Below the pieces are notes generated by a model. It ran no database searches and was not told where the DNA came from. It was given only the letters and a program-made list of their open reading frames with translations. Below are positions 25,705 to 33,605 of a DNA stretch of 64,000 bases, in pieces. A program made the position numbers and the translations under genes. This DNA comes from an uncultured Eggerthellaceae bacterium (lineage in GTDB: Bacteria > Actinomycetota > Coriobacteriia > Coriobacteriales > Eggerthellaceae), in the NCBI GenBank assembly GCA_903789375.1, contig CAIFEB010000009.1, positions 1 to 64,000 on the forward strand, read 5' to 3'. The stretch's first letter is position 1, and every line of letters begins with the position of its first letter.

Positions 25705-26248
25705 GTGCGCCGACCACTTTCCTTTCCCGCTTTTCAAGTCCCAAAGCGCCGCGCGATAACCACCGCAGCGCCGCATTAATGCCATCCGCGAGCCGTTCGA
25801 ACACCGCCGCAACGCCACTTGCGTGCCGCGACAGCGCCACCCGGGCGCCGTCGCGCACCAGCGCCGCTTGCCAACCGCGCCAGCGCCGCCGGCAAGCCGC
25901 CGCGCCGTCGTCCCCACGGCAGCAAAAAACGGGTGCTGGGGTCTGCTCGAACGTCGGCAGAGCGGCACTCGCAAATCAAAGCACAATTCTGCTCATTATA
26001 CCGAGTTTCCGGCGCAGATTGGGCGCGCCCGCGACGTTCCACTATCATGACCATGTTCAAAGACGATGAACGTGCCGGCGCCTGCGCGCCGACGGCGCTT
26101 CGGCCGCAGCGCACGATGGACCCGCCCACCCGGCGGCATCCACCGTCGCCACCCGCCCCAGCCCGCCGCCCCGACGCCGCGCCAGCCGACTATCCGAAAC
26201 GACCAACCGCCCCGCATCAGGGCATTTTCCCGAAGGAAGGTCAGCGTT
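25705..26248. other. Divergent intergenic region between the NSS transporter gene and asnB
   Basis: No gene is seen. It contains promoter-like hexamers for both directions: minus TATAAT at 26000-25995, without a clear -35, and a plus pair listed separately. The half next to the transporter has repeated GCCGC/GCGCC-type composition and no clear structure. Confidence 0.5.
26019..26048 (+). promoter_or_regulatory. Candidate asnB promoter
   Basis: TTGGGC (26019-26024) and TATCAT (26043-26048) are separated by 18 bases on the plus strand. The start site would lie about 195 bases before the asnB ATG, leaving a long leader in which no T-box or riboswitch core was recognised. Confidence 0.4.
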
Positions 26249-28210
26249 ATGTGCGGTATCTGCGGATTCACCCAGGCAACCGAAGACGATAGGCCCACGC
26301 TCAAGGCCATGTGCGACATCATGGCTCACCGCGGCCCCGACGGCGAAGGCCAGTACCTCGACGACGGCATCGCCCTCGGCCATCGCCGGCTCTCCCTCAT
26401 CGACCTCGCGGGCGGCAACCAGCCCATGGTGCGCTCCACCGGCGACCACGCCGCGCGCATCACCTCGCCCGCGCTCATGCCCGACGGCACGCCCTGCGCC
26501 GACGAGGCCAGCGTCGCCGCCAAGGGCGACTACGCGATCGTCTTCAACGGCGAGATCTACAACTACCGCGACCTGCGCGCCGAGCTCGAGTCCGCAGGCT
26601 GGCGCTTCGAGACCAACTCCGACACCGAGGTCCTGCTCGTGGGGTACCTGGCTTGGGGCGAAGACGTGCTCGACCGCCTGCGCGGCATGTTCGCGTTCGC
26701 CATCTGGAACCGCGCCTCGCACGAGCTGTTCTGCGCGCGCGACTTCTTCGGCATCAAGCCGTTCTACTACACCGTGCAGAACGGCCAGTTCATCTTCGCA
26801 TCCGAAATCAAGAGCATCCTCGAGCACCCCGCGTACACGCGCGAGCTGAACGAGGACGCCCTGGCCGAGTACCTGTGCTTCCAGTTCTCCACGCTGCCCG
26901 AGACCTTCTTCAAGGGCATCTTCAAGCTGGGTCAGGGCCACTGCCTGCGCGTCCACGCCGACGGCACGCTGGAGGACCGCCGCTACTGGCGCCCCACGTA
27001 CCACTTCGACGAGAACCGCTCCGAGGCAGACACGGTCGATGCCATCGACGAGGCCATGCGCGAGAGCGTGCGCTACCACAACGTCGCCGACGTCGAGGTC
27101 GGGTCGTTTTTGTCGAGCGGCATCGATTCGAGCTACATGGCGGCGTGCCTGGCCAAGGAGAACCCCGACATCCACACGTTCACCGTGGGATTCTCGCTGT
27201 ACGAAGGCGACCGTGACGAAGTGTCGTGGGCCCGTGAGCTGGCGCAGAAGCTCGGCATCGCCAACGACTACAAGCACATTTCCGAAGAGGAGTACTGGGA
27301 GAGCCTGCCGCGCGTGCAGTGGCACATGGACGAGCCGTCGGCCGACCCGAGCGCCGTGTCGCTGTACTTCGTGGACCAGATCGCCGCGAGCAAGGTGAAG
27401 GCTGTGCTGTCCGGCGAGGGCGCCGACGAGTTCTTCGGCGGCTACAAGATCTACCAGACGCCGTTCGCCAACCGCAAGCTCGCCTGGGCTCCGCGCGGGC
27501 TTCTGCGCGGCGCGTCGAAGGCGGCGCGGGCTCTGGGCGTGCGCGGCGCCAACTACCTTGAGCGCGCGAGCGAGCAGGTGGAGGACTGGTACTACACCAA
27601 CGCCAACGGCGTGGCGTTCAGCGTGGCCGAGCGCGACCGCCTGCTCAAGCACGCGCCCACCGTCCCCACGCCGCAGCAGCTCACCGCGCCCGTGTACGCC
27701 GAGGTTGCCGACCTGGACGAAACGACGCGCATGCAGTACGTCGACCTGTACTTCTGGCTGGTGGGCGACATCCTGCTGAAGACCGACAAGATGTCGATGG
27801 CGCATTCGCTCGAAAGCCGCGTGCCGTTTTTGGACAAGAAGGTGTTCGAGCTGTCGGCCACCATCCCCACAAAACAGAAGGTGTCCGAGGAGCAGACGAA
27901 GATCGCTCTGCGCGAGGCGGCCGAACGCGCCATCCCGCGCGATTGGGCGCAGAAGGAGAAACTCGGGTTTCCCACGCCGGTGGTCGCGTGGCTGCGCGAG
28001 GACAAGTACTACCTGCAGGTGCGTCGCGCGTTCACCAGCTCGACGGCCATGCGGTTCTTCGACGTGGAGATGCTCATGGAGCTGCTCGACGAGCACAAAT
28101 CCGGCGCCAAGGACAACAGCCGCAAGATCTGGATCGTGTACATGTTCCTCATGTGGTACCAGATCTACTTCATCGACCAGACCGTGCCGGACAAGCCGAC
28201 CGCGCGATAG
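26249..28210 (+). CDS. asnB: Asparagine synthetase (glutamine-hydrolysing)
   Basis: AsnB (653 residues) makes asparagine from aspartate, glutamine and ATP. It starts MCGICGF, where Cys2 is the glutaminase nucleophile after Met removal; glutaminase motifs HRGPDGEGQ, FNGEIYNYRDLR and SDTEVLLVGY follow. The synthetase half has the PP-loop SFLSSGIDSSYMAA and the catalytic region SGEGADEFFGGYKIY, and ends with a C-terminal domain (KTDKMSMAHSLESRVPFLDKK). It is longer than E. coli AsnB (554) and nearer to Bacillus types. AAGGAAGG precedes the ATG. Confidence 0.96.
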   Translation: MCGICGFTQATEDDRPTLKAMCDIMAHRGPDGEGQYLDDGIALGHRRLSLIDLAGGNQPMVRSTGDHAARITSPALMPDGTPCADEASVAAKGDYAIVFNGEIYNYRDLRAELESAGWRFETNSDTEVLLVGYLAWGEDVLDRLRGMFAFAIWNRASHELFCARDFFGIKPFYYTVQNGQFIFASEIKSILEHPAYTRELNEDALAEYLCFQFSTLPETFFKGIFKLGQGHCLRVHADGTLEDRRYWRPTYHFDENRSEADTVDAIDEAMRESVRYHNVADVEVGSFLSSGIDSSYMAACLAKENPDIHTFTVGFSLYEGDRDEVSWARELAQKLGIANDYKHISEEEYWESLPRVQWHMDEPSADPSAVSLYFVDQIAASKVKAVLSGEGADEFFGGYKIYQTPFANRKLAWAPRGLLRGASKAARALGVRGANYLERASEQVEDWYYTNANGVAFSVAERDRLLKHAPTVPTPQQLTAPVYAEVADLDETTRMQYVDLYFWLVGDILLKTDKMSMAHSLESRVPFLDKKVFELSATIPTKQKVSEEQTKIALREAAERAIPRDWAQKEKLGFPTPVVAWLREDKYYLQVRRAFTSSTAMRFFDVEMLMELLDEHKSGAKDNSRKIWIVYMFLMWYQIYFIDQTVPDKPTAR

Positions 28211-28258
28211 GCACAACGGGAAGCCCGCCGCCTGGAAAGCTGGCAGCTCGGTAGAATA

Positions 28259-28289
28259 GCGACGGCTCCCGCCATGCGAGAGCCGTCGC
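28259..28289. terminator. Hairpin between convergent asnB and the DUF2703-like gene
   Basis: GCGACGGCTC (28259-28268) pairs with GAGCCGTCGC (28280-28289), 49 bases after the asnB stop. No T-run follows. Next to it AGCATCGCGCCGCGC is repeated (28303 and 28336). Confidence 0.55.
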
Positions 28290-28363
28290 GGGCCACGCTC
28301 GCAGCATCGCGCCGCGCGGCCGGGCCACTTTAACAGCATCGCGCCGCGCAGCCGGGCGCCGCG

Positions 28364-29224
28364 TTAGCAGCAGGAGCCCTTCGCGTTCGACTTCGAAGAC
28401 GAACCGCAGCAGCACGAGTTCGCGGAGCTCTGCTGCTCGGCGGCGTCGGCGCCCGCAGCATCACCGTCGTTGGCGCCGGCATCCTGTGCGGCGCCTTCCG
28501 CTTCCGCCGCCTCCTTGGCCGCACGGCCGCGGAAGAACGTCACCAGGTTCTCAGGCACCTCGAACGGCTCGCCATCTGCGGTTTCCCGTTCATCGGCGAG
28601 CGCACCCTCCCCGAACACCGCCTCGATGATGCCGCGCACGATCATGTCCGTCGGCGGCACCTCGTAATGCGTGCCGTTGAACGGGAAGATGCGGCACGCG
28701 ACGTCGCTGTCGGACAGGTCGCTGCAGCAGCCGCAGTCGTTCTCCTCGATGGTCGGGCAGATGTCGCGGCCGTTCACGCGGATGGTCGGCGAGCTGGCGA
28801 ACCGGTAGCGCTTGGCCATGCGCTCGTCGCGCACGTTCACCGAATTGAGCACGAGCTCGTAGCCGCAAGCGGCGAGGACTGGCGCGCACAGCTCCACGGC
28901 GCGCTCAACGCGCTTGTCTGCGCCCTGGCAGCGGTCGCACACCGTCAGGTCCAGGTACAGGAAGTCGACGACCACGGGCTTGAACGCGCCGGCGTAGGGG
29001 TCGTCCTCGCAGCTGTACGACGACGAATCACAGCAGCCGTCAGAATCCCCACCGCAGCAGCACGAACCCTCGGATTCGCCCTTCGCGCCCTGCTCAGCCG
29101 CGTCTTCCCCCTCTGCGCCCTTCGTTGCCACGGCTTGCGCAGCCGCCTTTTCAGCGCCCGCAGTCGTCTCCTGCGACGCTTCCCCGCCGCCACAGCAGCA
29201 GCTCTTCTTCTCCTCGCTCATCAT
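28364..29224 (-). CDS. Very cysteine-rich protein with a DUF2703-like thioredoxin-fold core
   Basis: The 286-residue protein has 23 cysteines. Clusters CCC at 9-11, CCC at 55-57, CC at 64-65 and C72 lie in a low-complexity N-terminal part; the core (about residues 83-205) begins VVVDFLYLDLTVCDRCQG with C96-x2-C99, continues through SSPTIRVNGRDICPTIEENDC and GCC (166-167), and the tail has CCC at 271-273 and CC as the last two residues. The core resembles the DUF2703 thioredoxin-like family from memory. There is no signal peptide, so it is probably cytoplasmic. It is the last gene of the PhnDCE-like transport operon and may take up or reduce a thiol-reactive ligand after import. The function is unknown. 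Confidence 0.85.
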   Translation of the reverse strand: MMSEEKKSCCCGGGEASQETTAGAEKAAAQAVATKGAEGEDAAEQGAKGESEGSCCCGGDSDGCCDSSSYSCEDDPYAGAFKPVVVDFLYLDLTVCDRCQGADKRVERAVELCAPVLAACGYELVLNSVNVRDERMAKRYRFASSPTIRVNGRDICPTIEENDCGCCSDLSDSDVACRIFPFNGTHYEVPPTDMIVRGIIEAVFGEGALADERETADGEPFEVPENLVTFFRGRAAKEAAEAEGAAQDAGANDGDAAGADAAEQQSSANSCCCGSSSKSNAKGSCC

Positions 29225-29278
29225 GCAATCCTTTCAAACTCGCTCGCCCCGCCGCAACCGGCGCGGCGTTGATGATGC

Positions 29279-31381
29279 CTACCGTTTTTGCGCCCGCATG
29301 CCGCGGCGGGCGCTCTTCCGTTGCCGTTCTCCCTGGTCGCTCGCGGTACGGCTGCGCTTGCGGATGGCCGTCGCGGCCAGCTCCAGCACAAGCGACGCCG
29401 CCAGGCACAAGTACACGATCAGGCCGACTTCGCGCATGCTGAAATAATACTGCCCCGACAGGTACAGCTGGTAGCCGATGCCGCCCGAACCGGCGATGGC
29501 GCCCACCGTCACAGCGTTGCGGAAGTTGCTCTCGAACCGCATGAACGTCCACGATAGCACCTCCGGCAGCGTGTCGGGAATCACCCCGCGCATGACCACC
29601 TGGAAAAACGATGCGCCGCTCGACCGCAGCGCTTCGATGACCTGAGGATTCGTTTCCTCGAACGCCTCGGAGTACGCCTTCACCAGAAACGCGACCGAAT
29701 GGCACGCCATGCCGACGACGGCCGCCTCCGCGCCCAGCCCGATGGCCACCGTGAACACCATGACCCACAGGATGGTCGGCACCGCGCGCACGACGGCCAT
29801 CACCGCTTTGATGACGTTGCTCACGATGCGATTCGACAGGTTGCTCGCAGCGAACACGGCGATGATGAGAGCGATAAGCGATCCCCAGAACGTTGCGAGC
29901 ACCGAAAGCCCCACCGTGATGCCGAAGCTCGCAAACAGGTCCGCGGGCGCGTAGTGGCCGAACTCGGGATGGAGTGCCATAACGCCCAGGTTGCGCAGCG
30001 CATCGTGCGTCGCGCGTCCCAGGTCGGACATCCCGAAGCCCATCTGCGCGAACGCCCAGACGGACAGCGCCGCCACGACCGCGGCCACCGCGCCGATGAG
30101 CAGCGTCGACCGGCTGGCCGCACGCCGGCGGCTTCGCGGCGGCACGGAGCTCTGAGCGCTCGCGGCGCCACCTCGCACATCCCGTACTGCCTCTCCGGCA
30201 ACCCGACCTGCGGCAGCCGCGGTCGACACGCCGCATGTGCACGTCGCGCCCGCGGCAACGCTCGCGCCCGAGGCTTCCACCAGCGCGTCAGCGTCCGCTG
30301 CCAACGCCTTCGCATCCGCGCCCGCAACCTGCTTTTTCCCACGACGCTTCACGCGCGGCGCATTCCCCTGCCCGATGATGCGACGGCGCACCCAGTTCGA
30401 CACCGCTTCGCACACGAGCACGGCGACGGCGACGAACAGGATGACGAGTCCCGCCTCGTCGTAGCGGAAGCTGCGGTAGAAGTAGTTGAACACGAAGCCG
30501 ATGCCCGTGCCCGTGAGCATGCCGACGAGCGTGGCGTCGCGGATGTTCGCGTCGATCTGGTAGAGCGTCCAGCTGACCACCTGGGTCGCACTTTCAGGCC
30601 ACATCACCCGCAGCGCCATCTGGAACCGCGACGCCCCGCAGGCGCGCACGGCCTCGAACGGGCCCTCGGGCAGATCGTCGATGCTTTCCAGAAACGCGCG
30701 CGTCAAAAATCCGAAGCTCTTGAAGAACAGCGCGAGCCAGCCGGTGAACTCGCCCTGCTTGAATGCAAACAGCAGGATGAACGCCCAGGCCACCATGGGG
30801 ATGTTGCGCATGATCGACGCGAGCACGCGCACCACGCCCGCCACCGTGCGCCCCGCGATGCCGACCCGGCGCGCCGACAGTGCGGCGAGCACGTACGACA
30901 CGACGGCCGCCATAGCGCCGGCCGACACGGCGTCGAGCACCGTTTCGAGCAGCGCGGGCAGGATGCGCGAAAGCCCCGCAAGCGACCGTTCGCTCGGCGT
31001 GAAGTTGGCGATGAGCCACACGATGCCGCCGGGCAGGTCCGCGAACGCCTTCGCGATGTCGAACTTGTCGGCCCAGCTGGAGCACGCGACCGCCGCCACG
31101 ACGAGCGCTATGACGGCGATGACGCCTGCGCCGCGCCGCCGATCGAGCGTGCGTCCCGCCTTCAGCAGCGCGTCGATGCGCTCGCCGCGAGCGCACGCGG
31201 TGGCTCCATCGCGCAGGCCGTCGCCCGCAGCCCCTTCGCCGCCAGCGTTTCCGTCCTGCCCGCAGCATGCGGCCGCGCGGTTGCTGTCGGCGGAATCGCC
31301 GCCCACCTTGCAGCACGCGTTTTCGCGCTTGCCCGCTGCCTGTTCCTGCGCATCGTCTGACGCGCCCGTCTTCGCCCGCAT
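29279..31381 (-). CDS. Double-length PhnE-type ABC transporter permease with Cys motifs
   Basis: This 700-residue protein is two permeases in one chain. The first (about 80-335) has an EAA loop at VRACGASRFQMALRVMWP; the second (about 425-690) has EALRSSGASFFQVVMRGVIP and TVGAIAGSGGIGYQLYLSGQY, typical of phosphonate-type permeases. A cytoplasmic N-terminal extension carries CC at 23-24 and 39-40, and the linker between the halves carries CTC at 381-383; these are unusual in permeases. The start at 31381 lies five bases past the ATPase stop. A longer frame reaching 31534 is inside the ATPase gene. It would form the whole channel with two copies of the ATPase. Confidence 0.85.
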   Translation of the reverse strand: MRAKTGASDDAQEQAAGKRENACCKVGGDSADSNRAAACCGQDGNAGGEGAAGDGLRDGATACARGERIDALLKAGRTLDRRRGAGVIAVIALVVAAVACSSWADKFDIAKAFADLPGGIVWLIANFTPSERSLAGLSRILPALLETVLDAVSAGAMAAVVSYVLAALSARRVGIAGRTVAGVVRVLASIMRNIPMVAWAFILLFAFKQGEFTGWLALFFKSFGFLTRAFLESIDDLPEGPFEAVRACGASRFQMALRVMWPESATQVVSWTLYQIDANIRDATLVGMLTGTGIGFVFNYFYRSFRYDEAGLVILFVAVAVLVCEAVSNWVRRRIIGQGNAPRVKRRGKKQVAGADAKALAADADALVEASGASVAAGATCTCGVSTAAAAGRVAGEAVRDVRGGAASAQSSVPPRSRRRAASRSTLLIGAVAAVVAALSVWAFAQMGFGMSDLGRATHDALRNLGVMALHPEFGHYAPADLFASFGITVGLSVLATFWGSLIALIIAVFAASNLSNRIVSNVIKAVMAVVRAVPTILWVMVFTVAIGLGAEAAVVGMACHSVAFLVKAYSEAFEETNPQVIEALRSSGASFFQVVMRGVIPDTLPEVLSWTFMRFESNFRNAVTVGAIAGSGGIGYQLYLSGQYYFSMREVGLIVYLCLAASLVLELAATAIRKRSRTASDQGERQRKSARRGMRAQKR

Positions 31382-31385
31382 AGCC

Positions 31386-32210
31386 CTAGCCTTCGCAGCA
31401 GCGCGGCTGCGCCATCGCATGCGATACGGCGGAACCGTCCGCTGCGCTCTCTTCGCCATAGTAGGAATCGTAGATGCCGGCGACCGTCTGCTCGTCGAAG
31501 GCGCTCGGCGCGCCCGTGCAGCAGACCGACCCATGCGCGAGCCCCACGATGCGGTCGGAGAACTCCACGGCGTATTCGACCTGATGGAGGCTGACCAGAC
31601 AGCTCACGCCCATGTCGGTTGACGCGCGCTTGAGCAGCTCGAGCACCGTCCGCGACGAATGCGGGTCGAGGCTTGCGACCGGCTCGTCGGCCAGGATGAG
31701 CACCGGCTTCTGCACGAGCGCCCGTGCGATGCCCACGCGCTGCTTCTGGCCGCCCGAAAGCTCGTCGGCGCGCGCGTAGGCGAAGTCGGCGAGGCCCACC
31801 TGGTCGAGCGCTTCGAGCCCCGCCCGCTTCTCCTCGGCTGTGAACAGGCCGAACGCCCCGGAAAACGCGCCCTTGTCGCCGAGCCTGCCCTGCAGCACGT
31901 TGGCGAGCGCCGTCTGCCGGCCAACCAGGTTGTAGTTCTGGAATACCATGCCGATGCGCATGCGCACGCGCCGCAGGTCGGCGCGCCCCAGGCCGCACAC
32001 GTCGCGGCCTTCGAACACGACCGATCCCGACGTGGGCTCGACCAGGCGGTTCACGCACCGCAGCAGCGTCGATTTGCCCGCGCCCGAGCTGCCGATGATG
32101 GACACGAACGACCCGCGGCCGACGGACAGCGACACGCCGTCCAGGGCGTAGTGCGCGCCGTCGTACGTCTTTCGCAGGTTGTCGATTGAAAGCAGCGGCT
32201 CGTCGGGCAT
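31386..32210 (-). CDS. PhnC-type ABC transporter ATP-binding protein
   Basis: This 274-residue ATPase drives the adjoining importer. Walker A is [20 protein letters not shown], the signature LSGGQKQRVGIARALVQ, Walker B LILADEPVASLD and the switch His is in LVSLHQVEYAVEF. These fit the phosphonate-import group (PhnC). The C-terminus is extended and ends with a CC pair two residues from the end, with another CC near residue 221. It lies 33 bases after the binding-protein gene and five before the permease. Confidence 0.9.
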   Translation of the reverse strand: MPDEPLLSIDNLRKTYDGAHYALDGVSLSVGRGSFVSIIGSSGAGKSTLLRCVNRLVEPTSGSVVFEGRDVCGLGRADLRRVRMRIGMVFQNYNLVGRQTALANVLQGRLGDKGAFSGAFGLFTAEEKRAGLEALDQVGLADFAYARADELSGGQKQRVGIARALVQKPVLILADEPVASLDPHSSRTVLELLKRASTDMGVSCLVSLHQVEYAVEFSDRIVGLAHGSVCCTGAPSAFDEQTVAGIYDSYYGEESAADGSAVSHAMAQPRCCEG

Positions 32211-32243
32211 CGGTCTTCTGCAAATCCTTTCCAGAGAGAACGC

Positions 32244-33323
32244 TTATGCTTCGCCAATCAGCTTGCGGAAGTCGTCGTAGTAGCTGTCGTCGGCGCGCAC
32301 GAACCCAATCTTATCGGAAGTCTTCGTCCACTTGGTGACGGTGTCCTTGTCGCTCGGGTCCTTGAACAGCTCGGGGTTGTCCGAAACGGCGCTCGAGCAC
32401 ATGTAGTCGATGATCTTGTTGGCCGTCTCGTCGTCCACAACGCTCGTGTTGATGACGAACGGCACGGCGGGCACCGCGTAGGACGCGATGCAGACGAGCT
32501 CGGTTCCCGCGTACTGGTCGAGCGGCGCGTCGAGACCGTCTTTGATCGCGTACACGGCGCCGACCTCGCCGTTTGCACCCGAAATCACGTTGTAGTTGTT
32601 GGCCGCGCCGGTGTCGTCGCACGAGCACAGGTCGGCGTCGCCCGTGAGCACGTTGTAGATGCTGTTCACATGGCTGCCGCCGAACAGCACGGTGCTGAAG
32701 AACTTGCCGGATTCGCGATAGTCGTCAGCCGAGCCGCCGAATTCGGACGCGAACACGGTGGAGGGAATGATGCAGCCCGACGTTGAGCTGAGGTCGACGT
32801 AGGAGTAGTTGAGGCCCTTGATGCCGTCGAGGCTGAAGCCGTCGCCGCTGCGGTACTTGTCAACGTTTTCGCGCAGGCACAGCACCTGCGAGTGGTAGGA
32901 GACCTGGTTGAGGTCGCCGTTCTTGTCGGACAGCACGAACCCGACGACGACGTTGGGGTTCTTCTTGTGCAGCTCGCAGTACTCCTGCGCGCCGAGCGAT
33001 GCCATGTGCGCCTTGCCCGCGTTGACCGATTCGATGCAGACGTTGTAGTCCGTCGTGGTCATGGGCTCGCACGGAATGCCCGCGCCCTCAGCGATGCATT
33101 CGGCGAAGACGTCGCGCATGTTCTCGTACTTGCCCTCGGACGCGCCGGGCTCCCACGCGAAGATGATCTTGTCCGGCTTGGTCGCGGCCTTTGCGGAAGA
33201 GGATGCCGCGCCGCTCGCTCCCGAGCCGCCCGAGCATCCTGCCAGCGCAAACCCCGCCGCCAGCGTCAGACCCGCAGCTCCCGTTCCCGCCAGAAAGCGG
33301 CGCCTGCTCATCGAATTTTGCAT
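32244..33323 (-). CDS. PhnD-type substrate-binding lipoprotein with Tat signal
   Basis: This 359-residue protein is the extracellular binding component of the PhnDCE-like importer. The N-terminus MQNSMSRRRFLAGTGAAG is a twin-arginine signal, and ALAGC (Cys30) is a lipobox, so it is folded before export and lipid-anchored. The mature part has PhnD-like features: FAWEPGASEG, TTDYNVCIESVNAGKAHMASLG and SGCIIPSTVF. A CSC motif (near residue 240) is unusual. The ligand class is phosphonate-like by family only; some PhnD relatives bind other oxyanions such as arsenite or phosphite. The start at 33323 is chosen for AAGGAG six bases upstream. Confidence 0.88.
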   Translation of the reverse strand: MQNSMSRRRFLAGTGAAGLTLAAGFALAGCSGGSGASGAASSSAKAATKPDKIIFAWEPGASEGKYENMRDVFAECIAEGAGIPCEPMTTTDYNVCIESVNAGKAHMASLGAQEYCELHKKNPNVVVGFVLSDKNGDLNQVSYHSQVLCLRENVDKYRSGDGFSLDGIKGLNYSYVDLSSTSGCIIPSTVFASEFGGSADDYRESGKFFSTVLFGGSHVNSIYNVLTGDADLCSCDDTGAANNYNVISGANGEVGAVYAIKDGLDAPLDQYAGTELVCIASYAVPAVPFVINTSVVDDETANKIIDYMCSSAVSDNPELFKDPSDKDTVTKWTKTSDKIGFVRADDSYYDDFRKLIGEA

Positions 33324-33381
33324 CTGCATCTCCTTCGACCGTTGTTGAGCCGGTACTGAAACCGACGGACACCACCATATC

Positions 33382-33397
33382 ACATATTGGCATATGT
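33382..33397 (-). promoter_or_regulatory. Palindrome upstream of the PhnDCE-like operon
   Basis: ACATAT-TGGC-ATATGT is a perfect 6-bp inverted repeat 59 bases before the binding-protein start, in a locally AT-rich stretch. It may be an operator. No clean -35/-10 pair was found (TAGACA and TATGGT nearby have only 15 bases between them). Confidence 0.4.
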
Positions 33398-33538
33398 CTA
33401 CTATTGGTTGCCATCGGCGATTCGAAGCAGACGAAGGAGACGCACGAATGAATTTGAAGTTTGATACCAGACCAAAAAAAGATAGACAAATGGAGCTCAT
33501 TTGCAAGCCGTAAAGCAGGATTCATCCTTCAGATGACA

Positions 33539-33569
33539 AGGGCGGACTCTCATTTTGAAAGTCCGCCCT
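33539..33569. terminator. Hairpin downstream of the OYE-type reductase gene
   Basis: AGGGCGGACT (33539-33548) pairs with AGTCCGCCCT (33560-33569) around an AT-rich loop, 37 bases after the reductase stop. T-richness after the stem is slight on the minus strand, so efficiency is uncertain. Confidence 0.6.
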
Positions 33570-33605
33570 GAAAAGCAGGTTCGAATAAGCCCTGTCAGTT
33601 TCGTC

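Noticed and set aside
26057-28339. 760-codon open frame on the minus strand opposite asnB
   Set aside because: AsnB on the plus strand has all catalytic motifs and a ribosome site; the opposite frame has no recognisable domain.
28364-29224. ArsD-type metallochaperone as a name for the Cys-rich protein
   Set aside because: The core and cysteine layout do not match ArsD as I know it, and no ars genes are adjacent; it is left as DUF2703-like.
33576-33592. tRNA-like T-arm (GGTTCGAATAAG)
   Set aside because: No acceptor stem, D arm or anticodon arm can be folded around it.
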